Source: Rhodovulum bhavnagarense (lineage in GTDB: Bacteria > Pseudomonadota > Alphaproteobacteria > Rhodobacterales > Rhodobacteraceae). Taken from it: a DNA stretch of 64,000 nt. Of this stretch, positions 1 to 7,697 are shown piece by piece. Below the pieces are notes generated by a model. The model did no database searches. It was not told the DNA's origin and was given only the letters and a program-made list of their open reading frames with translations. The stretch lies in contig NZ_SLXU01000010.1 of NCBI RefSeq assembly GCF_004343505.1, positions 42,549-106,548 on the forward strand, written 5' to 3'. Position numbers and translations under genes: made by a program. Numbering within the stretch: the stretch's first letter is position 1; the number at the start of each line of letters is the position of its first letter.

Positions 1-99
1 GCGCAGGCTGGTGAGTGCATAAACCGCGAGTGCGACCGTGCCGTAACGCAGCGCTGTTCGCGCGAGGACTGGCGCAAGCGTCGCAAGGGGCAGGGGCAT
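1..99 (-). CDS. Hypothetical protein, N-terminal fragment
   Basis: Only the first 33 codons are in the window; the gene continues past the left edge. The start MPLPLATLAPVLAR is preceded by a GGAG ribosome site about seven bases upstream, which supports a real gene. The visible part is hydrophobic with a few Arg residues, as in a membrane anchor or signal segment. No family can be recognised from this fragment. It lies downstream of mtaB in the same direction, with about 80 bases between, so it could be the end of the dapF-mtaB transcript. Confidence 0.5.
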   Translation of the reverse strand, partial: MPLPLATLAPVLARTALRYGTVALAVYALTSLR

Positions 100-178
100 C
101 GCGGCATCTCCGAATGGAACGGGTAAGAGTTTAGGCCAGCCATGCGGCGACTGTCCATTCACGTGTATGCAAGCCCAT

Positions 179-1447
179 TCAGGTGGCGCAAAGCCGCCCG
201 TCGGCCTGGCCGGTGATGGTGGCGGTGACGATCCGGCCCTCGGGCCTGTCGACGGCAAAGGCAACCTCTGTGAACTGCTCGGTCCGGCCCATGCGGGGGT
301 GTTCCATCAGGATCTTGTGGGTCTTGCCCAGTTGGCCGTCCAGATGCTGTTCGACCCGAGCCGTTCCGGCCGCGCGCAGCCGGGCTGCGCGGTCGCGGAT
401 CGCGGCGCCGTCCACCTGGGGCATCCGGGCGGCGGGTGTGCCCGGCCGGGGCGAATAGGGAAAGACATGCAGCCAGGTCAGCGCGCAGTCCTCGACCAGA
501 CGCAGCGAATTTTCGAACATCGCCTCGGTCTCTGTGGGAAAGCCCGCAATGATGTCGGCGCCAAAGGTCATGTCCGGGCGCAGCCGCCTCGCCTCGGCGC
601 AGAACCCGATCGCATCGGCGCGGGAATGGCGCCGCTTCATCCGTTTCAGGATCAGGTCGTCACCCGATTGCAGCGATAGGTGTAGATGCGGCATCAGCCG
701 CTCTTCATCGGCGATGGCGGCCATAAGCGCCGGGTCGGCCTCGATGGAATCGATCGATGAAATCCGCAGCCGCGGAAGCTCGGGCACCAGTTTCAGGATG
801 CGCCGCACCAGATCGCCCAACCGCGGTGTGCCGGGCAGATCGGCACCCCAGCTTGTCAGGTCGACCCCGGTCAGGACCACCTCGTTATAGCCGCCGGCCA
901 CAAGGCGCGCGATCTGGTCCACCACCACGCCGGCGGGCACGGACCGGGAATTTCCGCGGCCATAAGGAATGATGCAAAAGGTACAGCGGTGATCGCAGCC
1001 GTTCTGAACCTGCACATAGGCGCGCGAGCGCGTGCCGAACCCATCGATCAGGTGGCCGGCGGTTTCGCGCACCGACAGGATGTCATCGACCCGAATCTTT
1101 TCGCCCTGACCAATGAAGTCAGGGCCATGGGCGATATCGGCCCATGTATCGGCGTGCATTTTCGCGGCATTGCCGAGGACGAGATCGACCTCGTCCATCT
1201 CGGCAAAACGGTGAGGCTCCGTCTGTGCCGCGCAGCCGGTCACCACGATCCGAGCCCCGGGATTCTCGCGTTTCAGGCGCCGGATTTCCTGCCGTGCCTT
1301 GCGCACGGCCTCTGCGGTCACGGCGCAGGTGTTCACGATCACCGCGTTGTCCAGCCCGGCCTGCGCGACAAGCTCTTTCATCGCCTCGGTTTCATAGGCG
1401 TTCAACCGGCAGCCAAAGGTGGCAAAGAGGGGGGCGGGGCGGTCCAT
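179..1447 (-). CDS. mtaB: tRNA t6A37 methylthiotransferase MtaB
   Basis: Radical-SAM enzyme predicted to add a methylthio group to N6-threonylcarbamoyladenosine at position 37 of ANN-decoding tRNAs. The 422-residue protein has the family layout: an N-terminal UPF0004 domain with Cys13, Cys41 and Cys72 for one [4Fe-4S] cluster, then the radical-SAM CxxxCxxC (Cys151, Cys155, Cys158) in a GCDHRCTFC motif, then a short C-terminal RNA-binding (TRAM-like) region. The ATG shares its A with the dapF stop codon (TGATG), which implies translational coupling; an in-frame GTG one codon upstream is possible. The branch MtaB, rather than MiaB or RimO, is chosen from the N-terminal sequence FGCRLN and the length. 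Confidence 0.93.
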   Translation of the reverse strand: MDRPAPLFATFGCRLNAYETEAMKELVAQAGLDNAVIVNTCAVTAEAVRKARQEIRRLKRENPGARIVVTGCAAQTEPHRFAEMDEVDLVLGNAAKMHADTWADIAHGPDFIGQGEKIRVDDILSVRETAGHLIDGFGTRSRAYVQVQNGCDHRCTFCIIPYGRGNSRSVPAGVVVDQIARLVAGGYNEVVLTGVDLTSWGADLPGTPRLGDLVRRILKLVPELPRLRISSIDSIEADPALMAAIADEERLMPHLHLSLQSGDDLILKRMKRRHSRADAIGFCAEARRLRPDMTFGADIIAGFPTETEAMFENSLRLVEDCALTWLHVFPYSPRPGTPAARMPQVDGAAIRDRAARLRAAGTARVEQHLDGQLGKTHKILMEHPRMGRTEQFTEVAFAVDRPEGRIVTATITGQADGRLCAT

Positions 1448-2265
1448 CACGCGCTCCCGACGAATGCGGCGGTGAAAACCCCGTCAAAGACATGCGCTGT
1501 CGGCCCGGTCATCCAGACGCCATCCTCGCGCCAGTCGATCAGGATCGTGCCGCCGTCCAGGTCGATCCGTACCCGCCGCCCGGTCAGCCCCCGCCGGGCC
1601 GCGGCCACCGCCGTTGCGCATGACGACGACCCCGAGGCCAGCGTGATGCCGGTGCCCCGTTCCCAGACCCGCATGCGCAGGTGATCCGGGCCGACCAGGT
1701 GGGCGACCTGCACGTTGGTGCGTTCGGGGAAGAGCGGATGGTATTCGTGTTCTGGACCAAAGGAGGCGAGGTCGACCGCCTCGGCATCCGTGACGAAAAA
1801 GGTGCAATGCGGATTACCCATGCCGGTGGCCACCGGGTCGCCCTCGATCGGCAGGTGAAGCGTATCCGTATCCCCTGCCAGCGGCACCGAGGCCCAATCC
1901 AGCAGTGGCAACCCCATGTTGACCGAGGTCAGCCCGTCCCCCGCATCGACCGCGGCCAGCCGCCCGCGTTCCGTGACGAGCGCCAGTTCCCTTGCGCCGC
2001 TTTCTGTCATCAGGTGGCGCGCGATGCAGCGCGTGGCATTCCCGCAGGTCGCCGAAACAGAGCCGTCGGCATTGTAAAACACCAGCCGTGCGTCGGCGTC
2101 GGGATGGGCCTCGATCACTGCAAGCTGGTCGAACCCCACACCGCGATGGCGGTCGGCGATTGCCGTGACCAGCCCGGCGGGCAGGGCCACCTTGCCCCGC
2201 CGATTGTCGATCACGACGAAATCGTTGCCAAGCCCATGCATCTTGAGGAAGGGCAGGCCGTTCAT
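1447..2265 (-). CDS. dapF: Diaminopimelate epimerase DapF (Ser at one catalytic Cys)
   Basis: Converts LL- to meso-diaminopimelate for lysine and peptidoglycan synthesis in the cytoplasm. The 272-residue protein begins [16 protein letters not shown], a typical DapF start, and the ATG has an AGAGG site five bases upstream; an upstream in-frame ATG lacks one. The first catalytic Cys is Cys74 in ATCGNATRC. The second motif reads [16 protein letters not shown]: at the position of H. influenzae Cys217 there is Ser211, and the next Cys is Cys216. The nucleotide sequence reads TCG clearly at that codon. The family assignment is firm, but full epimerase activity cannot be assumed from sequence alone. 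Its stop overlaps the mtaB start by one base. Confidence 0.92.
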   Translation of the reverse strand: MNGLPFLKMHGLGNDFVVIDNRRGKVALPAGLVTAIADRHRGVGFDQLAVIEAHPDADARLVFYNADGSVSATCGNATRCIARHLMTESGARELALVTERGRLAAVDAGDGLTSVNMGLPLLDWASVPLAGDTDTLHLPIEGDPVATGMGNPHCTFFVTDAEAVDLASFGPEHEYHPLFPERTNVQVAHLVGPDHLRMRVWERGTGITLASGSSSCATAVAAARRGLTGRRVRIDLDGGTILIDWREDGVWMTGPTAHVFDGVFTAAFVGSA

Positions 2266-2351
2266 ATGTGCCTCTTGCGTCATGGACAGCGCATATAGCG
2301 GGGCGCCCGCGACGAATCCAGCGATGGCATGAAAAAACGCCGATTTTGCCC

Positions 2352-2380
2352 TTGACCGCCCTCGCGCGTTTTTCTAGGTA
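2352..2380 (+). promoter_or_regulatory. Probable promoter of tRNA-Lys
   Basis: TTGACC and TAGGTA are separated by exactly 17 bases. The predicted transcription start falls about seven bases before the mature 5' end of tRNA-Lys. The -35 is good and the -10 is weak. Confidence 0.5.
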
Positions 2381-2393
2381 GCAGGCCTCACGT

Positions 2394-2469
2394 GGGCCGT
2401 TAGCTCAGTTGGTAGAGCAACTGACTTTTAATCAGTGGGTCGCAGGTTCGAATCCTGCACGGCTCACCA
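2394..2469 (+). tRNA. tRNA-Lys (anticodon TTT)
   Basis: Full cloverleaf: acceptor GGGCCGT pairs with ACGGCTC allowing one G-U pair; D-loop AGCTCAGTTGGTAGAGC; anticodon stem ACTGA/TCAGT enclosing loop CTTTTAA, with TTT at 2427-2429; T-arm CAGG-TTCGAAT-CCTG. The CCA end is encoded. Lysine identity follows from the anticodon. Confidence 0.98.
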
Positions 2470-2653
2470 CTGAAATCAAAGGTTTCTTGGTAATACGGCT
2501 GATTGCGGTCTTGCGGTTCTTTACTTGGGCCGCATTCGGGGCGCGCAAATCACCTGGATCGAGGCGGTCTCGTGTGGGCTGTTGCGGACGGCTCGGAGGC
2601 ATTGAATCCGATCCAGCCCCAGCCACACCCGCGGGCGAGCGTTGGCGTGGGCC

Positions 2654-3310
2654 TTATTCCGCAGCCGAGCGAAGGCTGGCCATCAGGTTATGAAACTTCT
2701 CGCCCTGTACGGCGACATGGGACCGGATTGCGTCTGACGCGGCTTGGGCATCGCCCTTTTCCAATGCGGCAACCACGGCCTCGTGTTCGGCCATGGACTG
2801 GGCAAGCCGGCCACGCAGGCGCAATTGCAGGCGGCGGAAGGGGGTCAGCCGGCGATGTAACCGGCGGCATTCCTGTTCGAGATAGGCGTTGCCCGACTGT
2901 CGATAGAGGATCGCGTGAAAATGTTCGTTCTCGCGATAGTAGCCGTCGGCGTCGCGGGCCTCCACCGCGGCCTGGCAGCGGGCATTCGCCGCGCGCATCG
3001 CGGCCAGGGCGTCGTCGCTTATGCGAACGGCCGCGAACCGCGCGCAGGCGGCCTCCAGTTCGGCCATGACCTCGAACATCTCCAGCAGTTCCACCGGGCC
3101 GGGCTGGCGCACGAAAACACCGCGGCGCGGCTGCTGTTCGACGAGACCCGACACGGCAAGACGCTGCAGCGCCTCGCGCAGCGGTGTGCGCGAGACCGAA
3201 AAGCGCTGCGCGAGCTGCGTTTCGTCCAGGCGCTCCCCGTCGGCGAAGGTGCCGTCGAGGATCATGCCCTCCAGCGTTTCGGCAATGGTATCGGATCGCT
3301 TCTGCGTCAT
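2654..3310 (-). CDS. GntR/FCD-family regulator of the malonate locus
   Basis: A 218-residue FadR-type regulator. Residues about 8-70 form the GntR winged helix, with the motif LAQRFSVSRTPLREALQRL. Residues about 80-205 form an all-helical FCD effector domain, with an EHFHAIL metal-ligand segment. It is divergent from a TRAP transporter and malonyl-CoA genes, so it is probably their malonate-responsive repressor or activator, comparable to MatR of Rhizobium or GtrA of Sinorhizobium; this role is inferred from context. The chosen ATG (MTQKRSDT) has no ribosome site, but a promoter ends six bases upstream, suggesting a leaderless message. Longer in-frame extensions run through the promoter and operators and are rejected. 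Confidence 0.9.
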   Translation of the reverse strand: MTQKRSDTIAETLEGMILDGTFADGERLDETQLAQRFSVSRTPLREALQRLAVSGLVEQQPRRGVFVRQPGPVELLEMFEVMAELEAACARFAAVRISDDALAAMRAANARCQAAVEARDADGYYRENEHFHAILYRQSGNAYLEQECRRLHRRLTPFRRLQLRLRGRLAQSMAEHEAVVAALEKGDAQAASDAIRSHVAVQGEKFHNLMASLRSAAE

Positions 3311-3316
3311 GGCGCA

Positions 3317-3366
3317 AGTATACGACCACCCCATCTGTGCGACAAGCTTGGCATTCTTGTATACAA
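3317..3366. promoter_or_regulatory. gntR promoter and two GTATAC-centred operators
   Basis: On the minus strand TTGTCG (3345-3340) and TATACT (3322-3317) are 17 bases apart and place the start of transcription at or next to the gntR ATG. A perfect 10-base palindrome TTGTATACAA lies at 3357-3366, and a second GTATAC core at 3318-3323 overlaps the -10. Palindromes of this kind are known binding sites for FCD-type GntR regulators, so these are likely autoregulatory and dctP operators. The dctP promoter itself is not clear. Confidence 0.6.
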
Positions 3367-3444
3367 AAATCTTGACGACGCGCGATTCGGCTGCAACTCT
3401 TCCCCGGGATGGCCCGAAACAGGGCCACACCTAGGGAGGAAAAT

Positions 3445-4428
3445 ATGAACCGTTTCACGACTGCCGCCATCGCGGCGGCCTTTGCTGCCGTGGCCGGCGC
3501 TGCCGGGGCCGAGACCCTGCGCGTTTCGCATCAATGGTCCGAGAGCGACGTGCGCCACAAGGTCGCCCAGATCGTCGCCGACGAGGTCGCCGCGGCCGAT
3601 GTCGACCTCGAATTGCAGATCTTCCCCAGCCAGTCGCTGTTCAAGGCGCGCGAGCAATACAAGCCGTTGGCGCGTGGTCAGGTCGACATGATCGTGCTGC
3701 CGCTGTCCTACGCCGGCGGGCTGCGCAACGCCTACAATCTGACCCTGATGCCCGGTCTGGTGAAGAACCATGACCACGCCGCGCGCCTGAACGAGTCCGA
3801 GTTCATGGACGAGATCGAGGCGATCATGGCCGAGGACGACATCATGGTCCTTGTCCACGGTTATCTCGCGGGTGGCTTTGCGGGCAAGGACGGGTGCATC
3901 ACTGCCCCCGAGGATGTCAAAGGCAAGCAGATGCGCGCCGCCGGCAAGGCGTTCGAGCAGATGCTGGCCGGTGCGGAGGCCTCGATCGCCTCAATGGCCT
4001 CGTCCGAGATCTACAACGCGATGCAGACGGGCGTTCTGGATGCGGCGATCACCTCGTCCTCGTCCTTCGTATCCTACAGGATCTACGAGCAGGTCGCCTG
4101 CTTCACGCCTGCGGGCGACTACGCGCTGTGGTTCATGTACCAGCCGATGCTGATGAACAAGTCGGTGTTCGAGGGCCTGACGGAAGAGCAGCAGGCGGCG
4201 CTGATGGCCGGCGCCGAGAAAGCACAGGCCTATTACCTGGAAGAGGCCAAGAAGCAGGACGGCATGGCGCGCGAGGTTTTCGCCGAGAACGGCGTCGAGA
4301 TCGCCGAGATGACCGAGGAAGAGTTCGACGCCTGGCGCGCGATCGCGCAGGAAACCGCCTATGCCGCCTTCCTGGAGGGCTCGCCGGACGGGCAGCGCCT
4401 GCTGGACCTCGCACTGTCGGTCGAGTGA
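3445..4428 (+). CDS. TRAP transporter solute-binding protein (DctP type)
   Basis: Periplasmic substrate-capturing subunit of a tripartite ATP-independent transporter. The 327-residue protein has a clear signal peptide (MNRF, an Ala-rich core, probable cleavage after AGA at residue 22), followed by a DctP fold. The start is set by the strong AGGGAGGA site four bases upstream; an upstream in-frame GTG would bury the signal peptide. It heads a run with dctQ, dctM, matA and matB, so the ligand is probably malonate, as for MatPQM of Sinorhizobium meliloti. That substrate is inferred from the downstream enzymes, not from binding residues. Confidence 0.9.
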   Translation: MNRFTTAAIAAAFAAVAGAAGAETLRVSHQWSESDVRHKVAQIVADEVAAADVDLELQIFPSQSLFKAREQYKPLARGQVDMIVLPLSYAGGLRNAYNLTLMPGLVKNHDHAARLNESEFMDEIEAIMAEDDIMVLVHGYLAGGFAGKDGCITAPEDVKGKQMRAAGKAFEQMLAGAEASIASMASSEIYNAMQTGVLDAAITSSSSFVSYRIYEQVACFTPAGDYALWFMYQPMLMNKSVFEGLTEEQQAALMAGAEKAQAYYLEEAKKQDGMAREVFAENGVEIAEMTEEEFDAWRAIAQETAYAAFLEGSPDGQRLLDLALSVE

Positions 4429-4504
4429 TCCGCGACTGACCTCGTCGGCCGGGGGCGTCACCGCGCGCCCCCGGCAATTCGACCCCGAAAACGGAGACGC
4501 CGCA

Positions 4505-5092
4505 ATGTCCGGCTCGCCCCACGCCACCCTGCCCGCGCAGCATGGCGGAAACCCCGTCTTGCGCGTCATCGGCTTGCTCAGCCGTCTGTCCGGCATAGCC
4601 TCGGCGCTGCTGATCGTCGCCTCCGTCGGCGTGACCTGCCAGATGATCTGGGTGCGCTTCGTGCTGAACCAGTCCACGATCTGGCAGACCGAGGGTGTCA
4701 CCTACATGATGATTGGCGCCACGATGCTGGGCCTGCCTTATGTCCAGTACTTGCGGGGCCATGTGAACGTGGACCTTCTGCCGCTGATGCTGCCGCCGGC
4801 GGCGCGCAAGGGGCTGGCGGCCCTCGTGCTGGTGCTGACCCTGGCGGTTGTCAGCGTGATGCTGTGGCACGGGTATCACTTCTGGTTCGAGGCGTGGGAC
4901 TGGGGCGAGACATCGAACACGCCCTGGAACCCCAAGCTCTGGGTGCCCTACCTTGCGCTGCCACTGGGATTTGGCCTGTATGCGCTGCAACTGGCCGCCG
5001 ACACCTGGGCGATGCTTTCTGAAATCGAGCCGCCCTTCGGACTCGACCCTGGCGCGGGGCTGGTCGACGATATCGCCGAAAGGGCTGACTGA
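4505..5092 (+). CDS. TRAP transporter small permease (DctQ type)
   Basis: Small membrane subunit of the TRAP system, 195 residues, with four predicted transmembrane helices (about 30-52, 68-88, 107-127 and 147-170). The family-typical WQTEGVTYMMIGATMLG segment around residues 60-76 and the charged loop after helix 2 fit DctQ. It follows dctP by 76 bases, and its TGA shares one base with the ATG of dctM, so the two permease subunits are translationally coupled. The chosen ATG begins MSGSPHATL, after an AACGGAGACG ribosome site. Confidence 0.88.
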   Translation: MSGSPHATLPAQHGGNPVLRVIGLLSRLSGIASALLIVASVGVTCQMIWVRFVLNQSTIWQTEGVTYMMIGATMLGLPYVQYLRGHVNVDLLPLMLPPAARKGLAALVLVLTLAVVSVMLWHGYHFWFEAWDWGETSNTPWNPKLWVPYLALPLGFGLYALQLAADTWAMLSEIEPPFGLDPGAGLVDDIAERAD

Positions 5093-6408
5093 TGGATCCG
5101 CTTTCCCTTGGCGCCCTGGTCGCGCTTGCCACCATCATCGTGCTGTTTTCCGGCATCTCCGTGGCCGCGGGCCTGCTGGTGGTTTCGGCCGGTTTCCTGA
5201 TCCTGTTCGATGGGCTGTCCTCGCTGCAGCTGATGCCCGAGGTCTTTTTCGGCAAACTGGACAACTTTGCCCTGCTGTCGATTCCGATGTTCATCATCAT
5301 GGGCGCGGCAATCGCCTCGACCCGCGCGGGCGCGGACCTGTACGAGGCGCTGGAGCGCTGGCTCACCCGCGTGCCGGGCGGGCTGGTCGTGTCCAATCTG
5401 GGGGCCTGCGCGCTGTTCTCGGCGATGTCGGGGTCCAGCCCCGCCACCTGCGCCGCGATCGGCAAGATGGGCATTCCGGAGATGCGCAAGCGCGGCTACC
5501 CGGACTCGGTCGCAGCGGGGTCCATCGCCGCGGGGGGCACGCTGGGCATCCTGATCCCGCCCTCGGTCACGATGATCGTCTACGGGATCGCGACCGAGAC
5601 CTCGATCGGCCGGCTGTTCCTGGCCGGCGTGGTGCCGGGGCTGATGCTGGTCGGGCTGTTCATGGCCTGGTCGCTATATTCAACCTGGTCGTCGGGCGAC
5701 GCGCGCGTGCTGCGCGCCACCACCTATAGCTGGCGGGAGAAGGTGGAAATCCTGCCGCGGGTCCTGCCCTTCCTCGCGATCATCCTGGGCGTGCTTTACG
5801 CGATGTATGGCGGCATTGCCACGCCGTCGGAAACCGCCGCGGTCGGCGCGCTGCTGTGCCTGTTGATCGCCATGGTGATCTACCGGCTGTGGAGTCCGGC
5901 GAGGATCTGGGACGTGCTGCGCGACAGCACCAGGGAATCGGTGATGATCCTGTTCATCATCGGGGCTGCGGGGGTGTTCAGCTACATGCTGTCCTCGCTC
6001 TACATTACCCAGTCCATCGCCGAATGGATCGGCGGGCTGGATGTGAACCGCTGGGTGCTGATGGGGATGATCAACCTGTTCCTGCTGGTCGCGGGCTTTT
6101 TCCTGCCGCCGGTGGCCGTCATCCTGATGGCCGCGCCGATCCTGCTGCCGATCATCACCAGTGCCGGGTTCGACCCGATCTGGTTCGCGGTGGTGCTGAC
6201 CATCAATATGGAAATCGGGCTGATCTCGCCGCCGGTGGGGTTGAACCTGTATGTCATCAACGGCATCGCGCCGGACATCAAGCTGAAGACGATCCTGGTG
6301 GGATCGCTGCCCTACGTTGCCTGCATGGTGGTTGCGATCTTATTGCTGTGCCTGTTCCCTGGCCTTGCGCTGTGGCTGCCGGACCTTGTGATGGGGGCTG
6401 AGCTGTGA
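5092..6408 (+). CDS. TRAP transporter large permease (DctM type)
   Basis: Large transmembrane subunit, 438 residues and strongly hydrophobic throughout, with about 11-12 helices. Typical DctM motifs are present: [18 protein letters not shown] near residues 117-134, AGGTLGILIPPSV near 147-159, and LISPPVGLNLYVING near the C-terminus. It carries substrate across the inner membrane using an ion gradient, with the DctP-like protein delivering the ligand. The matA GTG start lies four bases before its end, so transport and catabolism are made from one coupled message. Confidence 0.92.
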   Translation: MDPLSLGALVALATIIVLFSGISVAAGLLVVSAGFLILFDGLSSLQLMPEVFFGKLDNFALLSIPMFIIMGAAIASTRAGADLYEALERWLTRVPGGLVVSNLGACALFSAMSGSSPATCAAIGKMGIPEMRKRGYPDSVAAGSIAAGGTLGILIPPSVTMIVYGIATETSIGRLFLAGVVPGLMLVGLFMAWSLYSTWSSGDARVLRATTYSWREKVEILPRVLPFLAIILGVLYAMYGGIATPSETAAVGALLCLLIAMVIYRLWSPARIWDVLRDSTRESVMILFIIGAAGVFSYMLSSLYITQSIAEWIGGLDVNRWVLMGMINLFLLVAGFFLPPVAVILMAAPILLPIITSAGFDPIWFAVVLTINMEIGLISPPVGLNLYVINGIAPDIKLKTILVGSLPYVACMVVAILLLCLFPGLALWLPDLVMGAEL

Positions 6409-7697
6409 CCCTGCTTGCCGAAATGATGTCGACCCTGTTTGAGCGCCGGTTCGTGCCTTGGCGCGACGACGAGTACGACACACGCCCCCTGCCGGAGCTG
6501 ACCGCCGACTTGATTGGTGCGCGGGGCGAGATTTCCGGCCTGACGCTGGCCCGCTCGATACTGGATCGCTACGCGACGCTGGACGACGAGGGCAAGTGCG
6601 CCTTCTTCCACCATCTGGCACAGGACATGGGCGTTAAACCCGACCGCGTGCGCGCCGCCATCGACGCCTACGAGGCAGGCCAGACCAAGGCGACCTACCG
6701 TGCCTTTGTCGAGGCCACGGAGCCCCCGCGGCAAGAGTTGATCCGGCGGTTGAACCAGGTGCCTGGTGCGACACATGCGCTGGTCCAGATGCGCGCCGAT
6801 CTGCTGCGGCTGGGGCGCGACGACGACGCGCTTCGCGCGCTCGATCTCGACTTCCGGCACCTGTTCACAAGCTGGTTCAACCGCGGGTTCCTGGTGTTGC
6901 GGCCGATCAGCTGGGAAAGCCCCGCGCAGATCCTGGACAAGATCATTGCCTACGAGGCGGTGCACGCGATCCGCAGCTGGGCCGACCTGCGCCGCAGGGT
7001 CGAGCCGTCGGATCGTCGCTGCTTTGCCTTCTTTCACCCCGCCATGCCGGACGAGCCGCTGATCTTTGTCCAGGTGGCGCTGACCCGCGGCGTGCCCGGT
7101 TCGATCCAGGGCCTTCTGGCAGAGGATCGCGAGGAACTGCCCGGTGATCGTGCCGACACGGCGGTGTTCTATTCCATCTCGAACTGCCAGGCGGGGCTGG
7201 CCAGCATCTCGTTCGGTAACTCTCTGATCAAGCAGGTCGCAGCCGACCTGTCGGTAGAGCTGCCGGGCCTCAAGACCTTTGTCACGTTGTCGCCTCTGCC
7301 CGGTTTCGCCCGCTGGCTGGCGGACGAAGGCATTCCAAACGACCCTGAGGACGACGCACATATGCGCAGCCTTGCCGCGCTGTACCTGACCCAGGCCAAG
7401 CGGACCGACGCTCAGCCGCTTGACCCGGTCGCGCGGTTCCATCTGGGCAACGGTGCGTCGATCCACCAGGTCCACGCCCGCGCCGACATTTCGGGCAAGG
7501 GACAGGCGCAGTCCCTCGGTGTGATGGTCAACTACCTTTACGATCTGTCGAAGGTGGCGCAGAACCATGAACGCTTCGCCGGGGCGCAAGAGATCGCGAC
7601 CTCTGGCGAGGTGCGGAGGCTGGCCGCGACAGCAGAAAAGGCCCTGTCGAAGGCAGAGCAGACAAGGGCAGACCAGGTCGAGGAAGAGAAGACATGA
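6405..7697 (+). CDS. matA: Malonyl-CoA decarboxylase MatA
   Basis: Decarboxylates malonyl-CoA to acetyl-CoA in the cytoplasm. The 430-residue protein matches the family throughout. Its C-terminal half carries SISNCQAGLASISFGN, with the conserved Ser and Gln of the GNAT-like catalytic domain, and FHLGNGA, with the catalytic His-Asn. The helical N-terminal oligomerisation domain (about 1-150) is complete. Translation starts at GTG inside the end of dctM, and the stop overlaps the matB ATG, so it is the middle gene of a dctPQM-matA-matB operon. MatA and MatB together form the malonate to acetyl-CoA route described in Rhizobium. Confidence 0.93.
   Translation: MTLLAEMMSTLFERRFVPWRDDEYDTRPLPELTADLIGARGEISGLTLARSILDRYATLDDEGKCAFFHHLAQDMGVKPDRVRAAIDAYEAGQTKATYRAFVEATEPPRQELIRRLNQVPGATHALVQMRADLLRLGRDDDALRALDLDFRHLFTSWFNRGFLVLRPISWESPAQILDKIIAYEAVHAIRSWADLRRRVEPSDRRCFAFFHPAMPDEPLIFVQVALTRGVPGSIQGLLAEDREELPGDRADTAVFYSISNCQAGLASISFGNSLIKQVAADLSVELPGLKTFVTLSPLPGFARWLADEGIPNDPEDDAHMRSLAALYLTQAKRTDAQPLDPVARFHLGNGASIHQVHARADISGKGQAQSLGVMVNYLYDLSKVAQNHERFAGAQEIATSGEVRRLAATAEKALSKAEQTRADQVEEEKT

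Noticed and set aside
2432..2626. Minus-strand frame ending RAGFEPATH
   Set aside because: It reads antisense through tRNA-Lys; this ending is a familiar false translation of tRNA genes.
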